Below, in pieces: positions 1 through 8,621 of a stretch of 64,000 bases of DNA (its first letter is position 1; each line of letters begins with the position of its first letter). The notes beneath the pieces are model-generated. The model was given only the letters and a program-made list of their open reading frames with translations, was not told the DNA's origin and did no database searches. The DNA comes from JALZDI01 sp035557095 (lineage in GTDB: Bacteria; Actinomycetota; Actinomycetes; Propionibacteriales; Nocardioidaceae). Both the position numbers and the translations under genes were made by a program. The stretch lies in NCBI GenBank assembly GCA_035557095.1, contig DATMEB010000132.1:1-64000 (forward strand). Reading direction: 5' to 3'.

Positions 1-5
1 CATAC

Positions 6-23
6 TGTCCTCGGTACAGGACA
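6..23. promoter_or_regulatory. Palindromic operator upstream of the Mo-hydroxylase operon (site 1)
   Basis: A perfect 6-bp inverted repeat, TGTCCT then six bases then AGGACA, lies 22 bp before the ATG of the first gene. The same arrangement occurs at 6302-6319, 6376-6393 and 9539-9556, always in front of a gene of this cluster. The IclR-type regulator at 8618-9427 is the likely binder (inference). Confidence 0.6.
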
Positions 24-45
24 TCCCTTCTTGTATGGCGGTCAA

Positions 46-750
46 ATGAGGCTCACGTCCGACTTCCACGTCCCGTCCGCGCCGGACAAGGTGCTCGCGC
101 TGTTGCTCGATGCCGCGACGATGCAGGCCTGCATCCCCGGCTGCGAGGAGCTCGTCCAGCGCGACGACACGCACTACCGCGGGGTACTGGTCAACGAGGT
201 CGCACATGTCCGCTTCAAGGCCGGTTTCACCGCCGAGATCACCTCGACCTCGGCACCGGACAGGACCGAAGAGCCCGCCGTCGTGCGCGCGGTACTGAAG
301 GGCGAGGACCGGCGTCTCGGCAGCACCATCCGGGTCGATGCCACGCTGACGGTCCGTTCAGACTCCGCCGGCGGCAATGCCGACGCGTCCCGGATCGAGT
401 ACGTGCTCGAGCTCGCCATGTGGGGCAAGCTCGGACGGCTGGGGGAGTCCGTGATCCGGCGCAGGAGCATGGAGGTCGAGCGGCAGTTCGTCGAGTCGTT
501 CAGTGCGGTCTGTGCCGGCCAGCCGTTGCCTCGGCAAGAAGTGCCCGACGTGCGCCCCGCAGCGGCGAGCGTCCCTCGGGCATCCGGCGCAGCGCAGACC
601 GCCGGTGCGCACGTAGCCGTCGCCGGAGTGACCGAGCAGCCGCCGGAACCCACGCGAGGTCGCGAGGACTGGGTGATCCTCGGCTTGGCCGCCGCGGCTG
701 CGTTCGCCTACGGCGTCATCGTCGGTGGTCGGGGCGGGCGTCGGCGATGA
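46..750 (+). CDS. CoxG-like SRPBCC protein with C-terminal membrane anchor
   Basis: The 234-aa protein begins with the SRPBCC/CoxG pattern (FHVPSAPDKV then ACIPGCEEL near residues 28-36). A Pro/Ala-rich linker follows around residues 155-200, then one hydrophobic helix (VILGLAAAAAFAYGVIVGG, about 207-226) and a basic tail. In carboxydotrophs CoxG anchors the molybdenum CO dehydrogenase to the membrane, and the layout here suits the same role for the following hydroxylase. I chose ATG 46 over the in-frame TTG at 31. It overlaps the next gene by 4 bp (ATGA). The family call is firm; the partner and role are inferred from context. Confidence 0.82.
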   Translation: MRLTSDFHVPSAPDKVLALLLDAATMQACIPGCEELVQRDDTHYRGVLVNEVAHVRFKAGFTAEITSTSAPDRTEEPAVVRAVLKGEDRRLGSTIRVDATLTVRSDSAGGNADASRIEYVLELAMWGKLGRLGESVIRRRSMEVERQFVESFSAVCAGQPLPRQEVPDVRPAAASVPRASGAAQTAGAHVAVAGVTEQPPEPTRGREDWVILGLAAAAAFAYGVIVGGRGGRRR

Positions 751-1592
751 GTCGCGTGCACCGCCCGGCCTCGGCGGAGGAGGCCGCGGAGATGCTCGCT
801 GTGCTGGACGACGCGATGGTGTACGGCGGGGGCACGGCCATCCAGATCCTGCTCAAGCAAGGGCTGCTGTTCACCGAGCATTTCGTCGACCTGACCGGAA
901 TCCCCTGCCTGCGGGAGGTTGCGGCGACTGACGATGCCGTGACCGTCGGCCCGATGACGTCGTTGCGGAGGATGGAGACCGACCCGCTGGTACGCCGGAT
1001 GGTCCCCGTCGCGGCACAGGCCTACGCCAAGGTGGCCAACCCGCGGGTGCGCAACACCGCGAGCGTGGGCGGCAACCTCGCCCACGGTGACTACCGGCTC
1101 GACCCGCCCACGGCACTCGTGGTGCTGGACGCTGTGGTCTCAGTGACGTCGGCGCAGGGCACCCGCGAGGTGTCGATCCGTGAGTTCTTCGTCGACTTCC
1201 AGCAGACCGCGGTGCGCCGCGACGAGCTCATCACCGGCATCCGCATTCCCCGCCAGCCCGCCGGTGCTGTCGGTGCGTACCGCAAGATCAGCAGTCTCAG
1301 CGTCAACGACTGGCCGTGCGCCTCCGCTGCCGCGCTGGCGGTTCCGGTGGGGGACGAGATCGAAGTCAGGCTGGGCCTGGGCGCGTTGGCGCCTACCACG
1401 CTGTACCTGGCGTTCGACGTGACACCGGACATGGACGAGCAGCAGGCGGTACAGGCGGCACTGGACATCGCCGACTCGGCCATGGAGCCGATCGCGGATG
1501 TGCGCGGCGGCGTCGGCTACAAGGCGCACCTGGGCCGGGTCGCGGTCGAGGACGCCGTGCGGCACACGCTGAAGGAGGTCGTCCATGACTGA
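747..1592 (+). CDS. Molybdenum hydroxylase FAD-binding (medium) subunit
   Basis: This 281-aa protein is the CoxM/CutM-type flavin subunit of a xanthine-dehydrogenase-family enzyme. It passes electrons from the 2Fe-2S subunit to FAD. Visible motifs are YGGGTAIQ (residues 26-33) and the second FAD motif ASVGGNLAHGDYRLDP (about 104-119), followed by the CO-dehydrogenase flavoprotein C-terminal domain. The length fits the family. The ATG at 747 overlaps the stop of the CoxG-like gene, and the end overlaps the start of the large subunit by 8 bp, so the subunits are translationally coupled. The frame is open far upstream of 747, but that part is only the shadow of the CoxG-like gene. Confidence 0.9.
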   Translation: MSRVHRPASAEEAAEMLAVLDDAMVYGGGTAIQILLKQGLLFTEHFVDLTGIPCLREVAATDDAVTVGPMTSLRRMETDPLVRRMVPVAAQAYAKVANPRVRNTASVGGNLAHGDYRLDPPTALVVLDAVVSVTSAQGTREVSIREFFVDFQQTAVRRDELITGIRIPRQPAGAVGAYRKISSLSVNDWPCASAAALAVPVGDEIEVRLGLGALAPTTLYLAFDVTPDMDEQQAVQAALDIADSAMEPIADVRGGVGYKAHLGRVAVEDAVRHTLKEVVHD

Positions 1593-3963
1593 GATCTTCG
1601 CTCCGACGCCGGACGCGGGTGTGGAGCATGACTCAACTGCCGGGCCGGTCGCGCCCGGTGGGGTCGGCGAGCGACGCCCACGGTTCGACGCCGCAGGCCG
1701 AGTGCGCGGGACGTTCCGCTACACCGGAGACGAGGCCGCGGCTCCGGCCACCGCGCATGTGGCGGTGCATCGCAGCACCATGCCCCATGCGAGGATCCGC
1801 GCGGTCGACGTAGCCCGCGCACGCAAGCAGGAGGGCGTCCTGGGCGTGGTGACCGGCCGGGATCTCCACAACCTGTTCGGCGACCGCGTCTACACCGGCC
1901 CCGCGTTCGCCGACCAACCCGCCCTCGCCGTCGAGAAGGTCCGCTACGTCGGCGAACCGGTGGCGGCCGTCCTGGCCGTCGACGCAGCGACTGCTCGCGA
2001 GGCCGCCCAGGAGGTCGTGGTCGAGTACGAGGAGCTGTCCCCGGTCTACGACCTCGACGCCGCGCTGAGTGGCACCAGCTTCGTGCACGAGGAGCTCCGC
2101 CCGAGCACGGTGTTCGCCGATCTTGCGCACCTGAACGGTGTACGCGACACCAACGTCAACTACGAGTACCGGCAGCGCAGCGGGGACGCGGCCGGCGCGC
2201 ACGCCGAAGCCACCACGACCGTCCACGCCACCACCTGGGCACCCCCCACGCACCATGTCCCGATCGAGCTGCCCTCGACCACCGCGTGGGTGGACAGCGA
2301 CCGGCTGGAGATGCTCACCACGACCCAGACTCCTTCCTACGTTCGGCAGATGGCGGCCGACCTGCTCGACCTGCCGCTGTCGCGTGTTCGCGTCATGACC
2401 CGGCCGCTCGGCGGCAGCTTCGGCGCCAAGATGTACGACCGGCTCGAACCACTGGCCGCGGCGTTGGCTTGGACGACGGGTCGCCGGGTGCGCATCGACG
2501 CCACCCGTGAGGAGGCGTTCCTGCTCACCAGCCGGCACGGCTGCGAGATCACGGCGTCCATGTCGGCCGACGAGGCCGGGAACATCGTCGCGGTGACCTC
2601 CGACGTGCGCTACGACACCGGGGCGTTCGCCGACGTCGGCCCGCGGATCACCGCGAAGTCGGGCATGGTCGCGGCCGGCCCGTACCGCGTCGCCAGCACC
2701 GACGTGCACTCGCGGTGCGTCTACACCAACAAGGTCTCCGCCGGCCCGTTCCGCGGGTTCGGGGTACCGCAGGTCACCTGGTCGCACGAGACCCTGGTCG
2801 ACGAGCTCGCCCACCGGCTCGGCGAGGACCCGTACGACTTCCGTCGCCGCCATCTCCTCCGAGAGGGTGACGTCGCCAGCGTCGGCACCGAGATGCACAG
2901 CGCCGACTTCGTCGCCTGCCTCGACGCTGTGGCGGACGCGGTCGGGTGGACTGATCCGACCCCACCGCCCGAGGGGCCGATCGTGTACGGCAAGGGCATC
3001 GCCGTTGGGGTTAAGGCGGTGCTGACCCCCACGGTCGCCAACGCGACCCTGAACCTCAACCAGGACGGTTCGGCGACCCTGCTGATCAGCACCGTGGACA
3101 TGGGGCAGGGCAGCGACACGATCATGACCCAGATCGCCGGCGAGGTGCTGTGCCTGGACAGTGAGCGGATCCACGTCGTCCGGGCGGACACCGATGCGAC
3201 CCCCTACGACACCATCACCGCCGGGAGCCGGTCGACCTACCACACCGGCAACGCCGTGCGCATGGTCGCGGAGGCCATGCGGGTCAAGCTGCTGGACCTT
3301 GCCGCCGAGGAGCTCGCCGTACCCGCCGACCAGCTCCGGCTGGACGCCGACGGGGTGCTGCACAGCGACAGCGGTCGGCGCATCGCCGTGCCAGAGGTGG
3401 TGCGGGCCAAGTACGGCGCGCGCGGTGCCACCGTGACCACCGCGGAGAACTTCACCACCTGGTGGCACCCCTACGACAAGTCCACCGGGCTCTCGGAACG
3501 GGTGACCGAGCACTGGTTCGCCGGTGCGGCGGCGGTGCGCATCGGAGTGGACACGCGCACCGGACGCGTCCATACCCATCACCTGGCGGTGGCCGGCGAC
3601 GTCGGCAAGGCCATCAACCCCACGATGGTCGAGCAGCAGCTGACCGGCGCGGCGGTGATGGGACTGGGGCACGCGCTCTTCGACCAGCTCGTCTACGACT
3701 CCGGGCAGATGACGAACGCAACCTTGCTGGACTACCAGCTGCCCTCGGTGAAGGATCTTCCCGACCGGCTCACGCCGCTCATCGTCGAGAGCGCACACCG
3801 TGACGGCCCCTTCGGCGCCAAGGGCGTCGGTGAGACCGGGATCCTGCCGATCGCGCCCGCGTACGCCAACGCACTGCACGACGCCTGCGGCGTTCGCATA
3901 ACCCGGCTCCCGCTGACGCCGGAGAACGTGCTGGGTCACCTGATCGCGCAGGAGCGGCCATGA
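1585..3963 (+). CDS. Molybdenum hydroxylase large (molybdopterin) subunit
   Basis: This 792-aa protein is the Moco-binding catalytic subunit of a xanthine-dehydrogenase-family hydroxylase, which adds water-derived oxygen to an activated C-H bond, usually on a heteroaromatic ring. Motifs seen are GGSFGAKMYD (about residue 275), AGPFRGFG (about 386), VDMGQGSDT (about 505) and GVGETG (about 746), the last carrying the conserved catalytic Glu. The CoxL signature AYXCSFR of true CO dehydrogenase is absent; AGPFRGFG stands in the equivalent loop. It is therefore an organic-substrate hydroxylase rather than a CO oxidiser. Substrate unknown; the nearby UbiD decarboxylase suggests an aromatic or heteroaromatic acid. 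Confidence 0.9.
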   Translation: MTEIFAPTPDAGVEHDSTAGPVAPGGVGERRPRFDAAGRVRGTFRYTGDEAAAPATAHVAVHRSTMPHARIRAVDVARARKQEGVLGVVTGRDLHNLFGDRVYTGPAFADQPALAVEKVRYVGEPVAAVLAVDAATAREAAQEVVVEYEELSPVYDLDAALSGTSFVHEELRPSTVFADLAHLNGVRDTNVNYEYRQRSGDAAGAHAEATTTVHATTWAPPTHHVPIELPSTTAWVDSDRLEMLTTTQTPSYVRQMAADLLDLPLSRVRVMTRPLGGSFGAKMYDRLEPLAAALAWTTGRRVRIDATREEAFLLTSRHGCEITASMSADEAGNIVAVTSDVRYDTGAFADVGPRITAKSGMVAAGPYRVASTDVHSRCVYTNKVSAGPFRGFGVPQVTWSHETLVDELAHRLGEDPYDFRRRHLLREGDVASVGTEMHSADFVACLDAVADAVGWTDPTPPPEGPIVYGKGIAVGVKAVLTPTVANATLNLNQDGSATLLISTVDMGQGSDTIMTQIAGEVLCLDSERIHVVRADTDATPYDTITAGSRSTYHTGNAVRMVAEAMRVKLLDLAAEELAVPADQLRLDADGVLHSDSGRRIAVPEVVRAKYGARGATVTTAENFTTWWHPYDKSTGLSERVTEHWFAGAAAVRIGVDTRTGRVHTHHLAVAGDVGKAINPTMVEQQLTGAAVMGLGHALFDQLVYDSGQMTNATLLDYQLPSVKDLPDRLTPLIVESAHRDGPFGAKGVGETGILPIAPAYANALHDACGVRITRLPLTPENVLGHLIAQERP

Positions 3964-4421
3964 CCGACATCACCCTCAACGTCAACGGGACCCCGCATCG
4001 GCTGTCGGTGCACGACACCGAGCTCCTGCTCGACGCGCTCCGCCAGCGCATCGGGGTCACCAGTGCCCGTGAAGGCTGCGGCGTCGGTGCATGCGGCGCC
4101 TGCACGGTCCTCGTCGACGGCGCGAGCGTGTCGTCCTGCCTGACCCGCGCCACCAGGTACGACGGGGCCGAGCTGACCACCGCCGACGGCCTCGACGTCG
4201 ACGACCCGGTCGTGGCGGCTTTCGTCGACAGCGGAGCGATGCAGTGCGGCTACTGCATCCCCGGTTTCGTGCTGATGACCAAGGAGCTGCTGGCAGAGAA
4301 TCCCGAGCCCACCGACGAGCAGATCGCAGATCACCTCGAAGGCAACATCTGTCGTTGCGGCACCTACCCCGAGATCCTGCGCGCCGTGCGTCGCGCCGCA
4401 CGGCACCGGAGGCCGGCATGA
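3960..4421 (+). CDS. Molybdenum hydroxylase 2Fe-2S (small) subunit
   Basis: This 153-aa CoxS/CutS-type iron-sulphur subunit relays electrons from Moco to FAD. The N-terminal plant-ferredoxin-type cluster is formed by CGVGACGACTVLVDG with a later Cys in SSCLT (residues about 40-60). The second, xanthine-oxidase-type cluster uses MQCGYC (about 95-99) and NICRCGTY (about 130-135). All eight expected cysteines are present. It overlaps the large subunit by 4 bp and the next gene by 4 bp, giving the order FAD-Mo-FeS. Confidence 0.93.
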   Translation: MTDITLNVNGTPHRLSVHDTELLLDALRQRIGVTSAREGCGVGACGACTVLVDGASVSSCLTRATRYDGAELTTADGLDVDDPVVAAFVDSGAMQCGYCIPGFVLMTKELLAENPEPTDEQIADHLEGNICRCGTYPEILRAVRRAARHRRPA

Positions 4422-5194
4422 ACCTGCGACGCCCCTGGGGACAGACCCACTACCTCGACGACGGCGACGGCCCACTCGTGGTCTGCCTGCACCCGCTGGC
4501 AGCATCCGGACAGCTGTGGCGACCGCTCATCGACGAGCTGCGCGAGGAGCACCGAGTGGTGGCACCGGACGCCCGCGGTCACGGAGCCTCGTCCTGGGAC
4601 GGCGAACAGTTCAGCGTCGCCGATCTCGCCGATGATGTCGCCGCACTGGTCAGCCATCTCGATGCCGGTCCGGCCCGCCTCATCTCGCTGTCGATGGGCG
4701 GGTGCACAGCCGTCGACCTGGCCGCCCGCCATCCCGGCACGGTGCACAGCCTGGTGCTGGCCGACACCACCGCAGACTACGGACCCGGCAAGGAGGAGGT
4801 CTGGGCCGAACGGGCCGACAAGGCGATCAACGTACCTCGGGCCAAGCAGCTTGGCTTCCAGGTCGACAGATGGTTCACACCGGACTTCGCCGCGAGCGAC
4901 CCCGAGGAGGTCGAGCGGGTGTCGAGCATCTTCCTCGACACCGACGGACGGGCACACGCCGCCGCCTGCCGCGCCCTGGGCGCGTTCGACGACCGAGACC
5001 TGCTGGGGAACATCGACGCACCCACACTTGTGCTGGTCGGGGAGGACGACTACGCCACCCCACCGGAGATGGCGCGCACCCTGAACGACGGCATCGCAGA
5101 CTCCAGCCTGCACATCCTGCCCGACACACGGCACATGAGCCTCATCGAGAGCCCCACGGCACGGAGCCTGGTGCGCAAGCACCTGCTCCGCTGA
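4418..5194 (+). CDS. Alpha/beta hydrolase (PcaD-like)
   Basis: This 258-aa alpha/beta-hydrolase resembles 3-oxoadipate enol-lactonase and other ring-opening hydrolases. The HPLAASG oxyanion region is near residue 27. The nucleophile elbow is SLSMGG (Ser near 91), the acid GEDDYATP (Asp near 210) and the base DTRHMS (His near 239). The first residue of the elbow is Ser instead of the usual Gly. Start ATG 4418 overlaps the stop of the 2Fe-2S subunit, so it is the last gene of the Mo-hydroxylase operon and may hydrolyse a lactone, lactam or ring-cleavage product of the hydroxylated substrate (inference). Confidence 0.85.
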   Translation: MNLRRPWGQTHYLDDGDGPLVVCLHPLAASGQLWRPLIDELREEHRVVAPDARGHGASSWDGEQFSVADLADDVAALVSHLDAGPARLISLSMGGCTAVDLAARHPGTVHSLVLADTTADYGPGKEEVWAERADKAINVPRAKQLGFQVDRWFTPDFAASDPEEVERVSSIFLDTDGRAHAAACRALGAFDDRDLLGNIDAPTLVLVGEDDYATPPEMARTLNDGIADSSLHILPDTRHMSLIESPTARSLVRKHLLR

Positions 5195-5222
5195 GGCCTT
5201 CGCTCGCACTGGTCGGCGGAAC

Positions 5223-5269
5223 ACAGGTAAGGGCAGGGCTCCTGCGGTGACGCGGGAGCCCTTACCTGT
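5223..5269. terminator. Bidirectional terminator hairpin
   Basis: An 11-bp perfect stem (ACAGGTAAGGG pairing with CCCTTACCTGT), with further pairing of GGGCTCC and GGGAGCCC inside, lies between two convergent genes. It likely ends transcription from both sides. Confidence 0.7.
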
Positions 5270-5293
5270 ATGGGATGTGAAGGAGGCTGCCGC

Positions 5294-6262
5294 CTACTGT
5301 TCGCCGCCCTGGAAGGCGAGCTTGTCCACCTTGAGGTCGGTGGTGAAGCCGGTGACCTCGTGCATCGCCTTGTACCACGTCTGCAGGTCCTGAGTCCGCA
5401 CGGAGGTGTCGTACTGCGGGAAGACGATCGACTGGACCACGGCGTCGGGGTAGCCGGTCTTCTCCTGCAGGATGTCGCGGGCCTCCTGCTCATGGCTGGC
5501 GATGTACTCGGCACCCTGCTCGAGCACCTGCTGGAACTTCTCGACCGTCTCGGAGTTCTGCTGGGCCCACGGTGTCTTCGCGGCGAACATGATGGGCGCG
5601 ATCGTGTTCGCGAGTGAACGGTATGGGACCCCGAGGCTCTTGCCGCCGGCCGCCTTGATCTGGCCGGTGAACGGAGTGACGGACTCGACCGCGTCGATAC
5701 GCCCGGACTTGAGCTGGTCGGCCTGCGCGGGCCCGTCGACCTGGATGATCTCCACCGACTCGAGGTCCACGCCCTCCTGTTTGAGCCAGTAGGCGGTGGC
5801 GCTGTGCAGCGTGCCCGACTCGTTGAGCACACCGATGGACTTGCCCTGCAGGTCGGTGACGTCGTCGATGCCGGAGCTCCCCATGGCCAGCAGCTCTCCG
5901 GAGGTGCGCTGCACCGAGTCCACCGACGAGCCGCTCACCCACTGCACCGGGATGCCCTGGGCGTTCGAGGCGATCACCAGAGTGGGAGTGGACAGGACGA
6001 TGTCGAACGACTTGCCCAGCGCCGGCACCAGCGTCGCGATGTTCTCGATGGTCTTCAGGGACACGGTGATTCCCTGGTCGGCGAACATCCCCTTCTCCAT
6101 GGCCACCCACAGCGGAAGCATCGTGGCGTTGCTGTTCCCCGCGACTCGCACCGTCGTCCCGCTGCCACTGTCCTCGGTGGGCCCGCCGCTGACGCCGCAG
6201 GCGCTGAGCCCGAGGCACGCCACCGAGGCCACTGCTGCGGTGAGCCACTTGCTGACCCGCAT
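5294..6262 (-). CDS. ABC transporter substrate-binding lipoprotein, NMT1/SsuA type
   Basis: This 322-aa exported lipoprotein belongs to the NMT1/SsuA/TauA binding-protein family. It has a lipoprotein signal peptide ending in GLSAC and a Thr/Gly-rich mature start (DSGSGTTVRVAG). The fold continues with MLPLWVAMEKGMFADQGI and GKSIGVLNESGT, typical of nitrate/sulfonate/thiamine-precursor binders. I prefer the ATG at 6262 (MRVSKW) over 6277 because it sits behind a GGAGGAG-like site. Its permeases and ATPase are not adjacent; the matching set is probably 9636-12096, read the opposite way from a promoter carrying the same operator type. The substrate is probably an anionic organic acid (inference). 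Confidence 0.88.
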   Translation of the reverse strand: MRVSKWLTAAVASVACLGLSACGVSGGPTEDSGSGTTVRVAGNSNATMLPLWVAMEKGMFADQGITVSLKTIENIATLVPALGKSFDIVLSTPTLVIASNAQGIPVQWVSGSSVDSVQRTSGELLAMGSSGIDDVTDLQGKSIGVLNESGTLHSATAYWLKQEGVDLESVEIIQVDGPAQADQLKSGRIDAVESVTPFTGQIKAAGGKSLGVPYRSLANTIAPIMFAAKTPWAQQNSETVEKFQQVLEQGAEYIASHEQEARDILQEKTGYPDAVVQSIVFPQYDTSVRTQDLQTWYKAMHEVTGFTTDLKVDKLAFQGGEQ

Positions 6263-6301
6263 GGCCGACTCCTCCAACTTTGGTTACTATGCGATACAAC
6301 G

Positions 6302-6319
6302 TGTCCTGCAGGCGAGACA
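6302..6319. promoter_or_regulatory. Operator site 4, before the binding-protein gene
   Basis: TGTCCT, six bases, then GAGACA: a degenerate copy of the TGTCCT-N6-AGGACA palindrome, 40 bp upstream of the leftward start at 6262. On the minus strand it precedes AT-rich TTGTAT and CATAGT, possible -10 elements. Confidence 0.5.
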
Positions 6320-6375
6320 TTACGCAGGATCGGAGTCTGGGGGCAACACATGCGCCGCAGAACTTTCCCCAGGAC

Positions 6376-6414
6376 TGTCCTCTGGACCTGACGACTTGTC
6401 CTGTCGGCCGGTCG
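6376..6414. promoter_or_regulatory. Tandem operator copies before the UbiD gene (site 2)
   Basis: TGTCCT-N6-CTGACG at 6376-6393 and a second TGTCCT-N6-CGGTCG at 6397-6414. The left arms match the operator exactly; the right arms are weak. The copies are 21 bp apart, two helical turns, which would place two bound dimers on the same DNA face. They lie between the divergent binding-protein gene and the UbiD gene. Confidence 0.45.
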
Positions 6415-6465
6415 AAGCGTTGACTGGGCGGAGTCGCGGAGCGCACAAGAACCCGAGGAGCCACT

Positions 6466-7917
6466 GTGGGTCACACCGAACCCCTGTTGAGTCTGCGGAC
6501 CTTCATCGAGGACGTGGAGAAGGCCGGCGAGCTGCGCCACGTGCGCGGGGCGCACTGGGACCTGGAGATCGGGGCCATCGCCGAGCTCAGCTACCGGCTG
6601 CCCCATCCGCCGGCACTGCTGTTCGACGAGATCGCCGACTACGGTCCCGGGCTGCGCGTGCTGACCGGCTCGACCGGCTCGCCGGCCCGACTGGGGCGGA
6701 CCCTGCGCCTCGGAGCGGACCTGGACGACAAGGAGCTGGTGGCTGCCCTGCGCGGCAAGCCGTCGCAGTGGGAGGCCGCGGCAGCCCACTCGCTCACCCG
6801 TGTCGTCGACGACGCCCCGCTGCTGGCAAACCAGGCAACCGGCGACGACGTTGACCTGCTGCGGTTCCCGGTGCCGCGCTGGCACTCGCGCGACGGCGGC
6901 CGCTTCGTCGGGACCGGTTGCTTCGTGGTCACCAGCGACCCGGACACCGGCGCGGTCAACGGCGGGTGCTACCGGATGCAGGTGCAAGAGGACGGGCGGA
7001 CGACCACCATCGCGGCGGTGCCGGGCAAGCACGGAGCGCTCAACATCGACCGGTGGTTCGAGCGTGAGGGTCGCGCCCCGGTGACCGTGTCCTTCGGCCA
7101 CGACCCGCTGCTGCTGGTCCTCGGGGGCACCGAGGTGCCGGCCGGGATCTCCGAGCTGGACTACGCCGGTGCCGTACTCGGAGAGCCTGTGCCGGTGCTG
7201 CAAGGTGAGGAGACGGGCCTGCCCATCCCCGCGGGCTCCGAGATCGCGGTCGAGGGTTGGCTGTACCCGGACGACACCGCCACCGAAGGTCCCTTCGGCG
7301 AGTGGACGGGTTACTACGCGGGCAGTCCGCGCCCTGCGCCGAACCTGCGGATCAGCAGGATGTGGTGGCGCGACGACCCGATCCAGCTCGGCGCGCCGCC
7401 GGGCAAGCCGCCACACGACTACTCCTACATGCGCACCATGTTCAAGTCGGCGCTGATCGAGGACCAGCTGGTGTCGCTGGGGGTGCCGGGCGTGACGGGC
7501 GCGTGGGCGCACGAAGCGGGCGGCGGTCGGTTGTTCATCGCCGTCTCCATCGACCAGCGCTACCCCGGGCATGTCCGCCAGGCGGGGCTTCTGGCCTCGC
7601 AGGTCCCAGCCGCTGCCTACATGAACCGCTACGTCGTCGTGGTCGACGCCGACATCGACGTCGCCGACCTCGGCGAGATCGTGTGGGCGATGTCGACGCG
7701 CAGCGACCCCGCCACCGACATCACGACCTTCGACCGCGGGTGGGCCAGCAAGCTGGACCCGATGCTGCCGCCGGACAGCCCGTCGTTCAACAGCCGTGCG
7801 GTGATCGACGCATGTGTGCCATGGGAGCGGCGTGGCAGCTTCGCGAAGGTGGCCCAGTCCGATCCCGACCACCTGGCCGCGGTCGCCGCGAAGTGGTCCG
7901 GCGTGCTGTACGGCTAG
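6466..7917 (+). CDS. UbiD-family prFMN-dependent decarboxylase
   Basis: This 483-aa enzyme belongs to the UbiD family of reversible (de)carboxylases that use prenylated FMN and act on aromatic, heteroaromatic or alpha,beta-unsaturated acids. The cofactor-binding stretch is NGGCYRMQVQ (about 165-174). The catalytic acidic pair is EGPFGEWTGYY (two Glu, about 274 and 279), matching the E-R-E triad together with an upstream Arg. The length is normal. The GTG start at 6466 follows a GAGGAG site. Its partner prenyltransferase is the convergent UbiX gene at 7971-8621. Together with the Mo hydroxylase it suggests hydroxylation plus decarboxylation of a heteroaromatic acid; the true substrate is unknown. 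Confidence 0.9.
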   Translation: MGHTEPLLSLRTFIEDVEKAGELRHVRGAHWDLEIGAIAELSYRLPHPPALLFDEIADYGPGLRVLTGSTGSPARLGRTLRLGADLDDKELVAALRGKPSQWEAAAAHSLTRVVDDAPLLANQATGDDVDLLRFPVPRWHSRDGGRFVGTGCFVVTSDPDTGAVNGGCYRMQVQEDGRTTTIAAVPGKHGALNIDRWFEREGRAPVTVSFGHDPLLLVLGGTEVPAGISELDYAGAVLGEPVPVLQGEETGLPIPAGSEIAVEGWLYPDDTATEGPFGEWTGYYAGSPRPAPNLRISRMWWRDDPIQLGAPPGKPPHDYSYMRTMFKSALIEDQLVSLGVPGVTGAWAHEAGGGRLFIAVSIDQRYPGHVRQAGLLASQVPAAAYMNRYVVVVDADIDVADLGEIVWAMSTRSDPATDITTFDRGWASKLDPMLPPDSPSFNSRAVIDACVPWERRGSFAKVAQSDPDHLAAVAAKWSGVLYG

Positions 7918-7919
7918 GT

Positions 7920-7962
7920 GCCGACCGGCGTTGCGGCTGCCGCACGCGAGGGACCGGTCGGC
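7920..7962. terminator. Bidirectional terminator between ubiD- and ubiX-like genes
   Basis: A perfect 9-bp inverted repeat (GCCGACCGG with CCGGTCGGC) lies between the convergent stops of the UbiD and UbiX genes. Confidence 0.6.
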
Positions 7963-7970
7963 GCGTGCAG

Positions 7971-8621
7971 CTAGTCGGCCTCTGCCTCTTCGGTGACACC
8001 GGGCGGTGAGCCGTTCCAGCGTTCGAAGAGCTCGTGCTCGACGTCGAGCTGGTCCAGCAGCCTGCCCACCACGAAGTCGACGAGGTCGTCGATGCTCTTG
8101 GCCCCGGCGTAGAAGGCGGGGGAGGCGGGCATGATGGTCGCGCCCTCGCGTGCGAGCGTCGCCATCTGCTCGAGCGTGACCGCGCGCAGCGGAGTCTCCC
8201 GTACCAGCAGCACCAGCGGCCGCCGCTCCTTCAGCGTGACGTCGGCCGCGCGCTGGATCAGGTCCTTGCTCGCGCCGACGGCGATCCCGGAGATGGCCGC
8301 GGTGGTGGCCGGTGCCACGACCATCCCGCGGGTGCGGTAGGACCCGCTGGACGGGCCGGCGGCGAAGTCGGTCGGTGACCAGTAGACGACGGGGTCGACG
8401 TCTCGACCCACCCAGTCCGCCACGTCCTGGCGCCACCGGCCGTCCCGGACCCGTACCCCGGTCTCGTCGAGGATCGTCAGGCGGGCGGCCTTGCTGATCA
8501 TCAGGTCGACGTCCTCGCCGGCGTCGAGCAGCGCACGCAGAAGTCGCGCGGCGTACGGCGTTCCGCTGGCCCCGGTGACCGCCACCACCCAGGGGCACCG
8601 GCGGCCGCGGCGGACGATCAT
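7971..8621 (-). CDS. UbiX-family flavin prenyltransferase
   Basis: This 216-aa flavoprotein makes prenylated FMN from FMNH2 and dimethylallyl phosphate, the cofactor of UbiD enzymes. It has VAVTGASGTPYAARLL (residues about 13-28), LMISKAA, VVAPATTAAISGIAVGASKDLIQRAADV, LKERRPLVLLVRETPL and PASPAFYAG, all diagnostic for the family. The start overlaps the stop of the upstream IclR gene by 4 bp, so the regulator and UbiX are co-translated. The frame stays open far upstream, but that part is only an antisense shadow. The extreme C-terminus is acidic (EEAEAD). Confidence 0.92.
   Translation of the reverse strand: MIVRRGRRCPWVVAVTGASGTPYAARLLRALLDAGEDVDLMISKAARLTILDETGVRVRDGRWRQDVADWVGRDVDPVVYWSPTDFAAGPSSGSYRTRGMVVAPATTAAISGIAVGASKDLIQRAADVTLKERRPLVLLVRETPLRAVTLEQMATLAREGATIMPASPAFYAGAKSIDDLVDFVVGRLLDQLDVEHELFERWNGSPPGVTEEAEAD

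Noticed and set aside
1633..3939. A 768-aa minus-strand reading frame antisense to the Mo subunit gene
   Set aside because: High-GC codon bias leaves long open antisense frames; it has no family motif, and the plus-strand gene is certain.
46..4421. Carbon monoxide dehydrogenase operon
   Set aside because: CoxL form I AYXCSFR motif is absent and no other cox accessory genes (coxD/E/F) are present.
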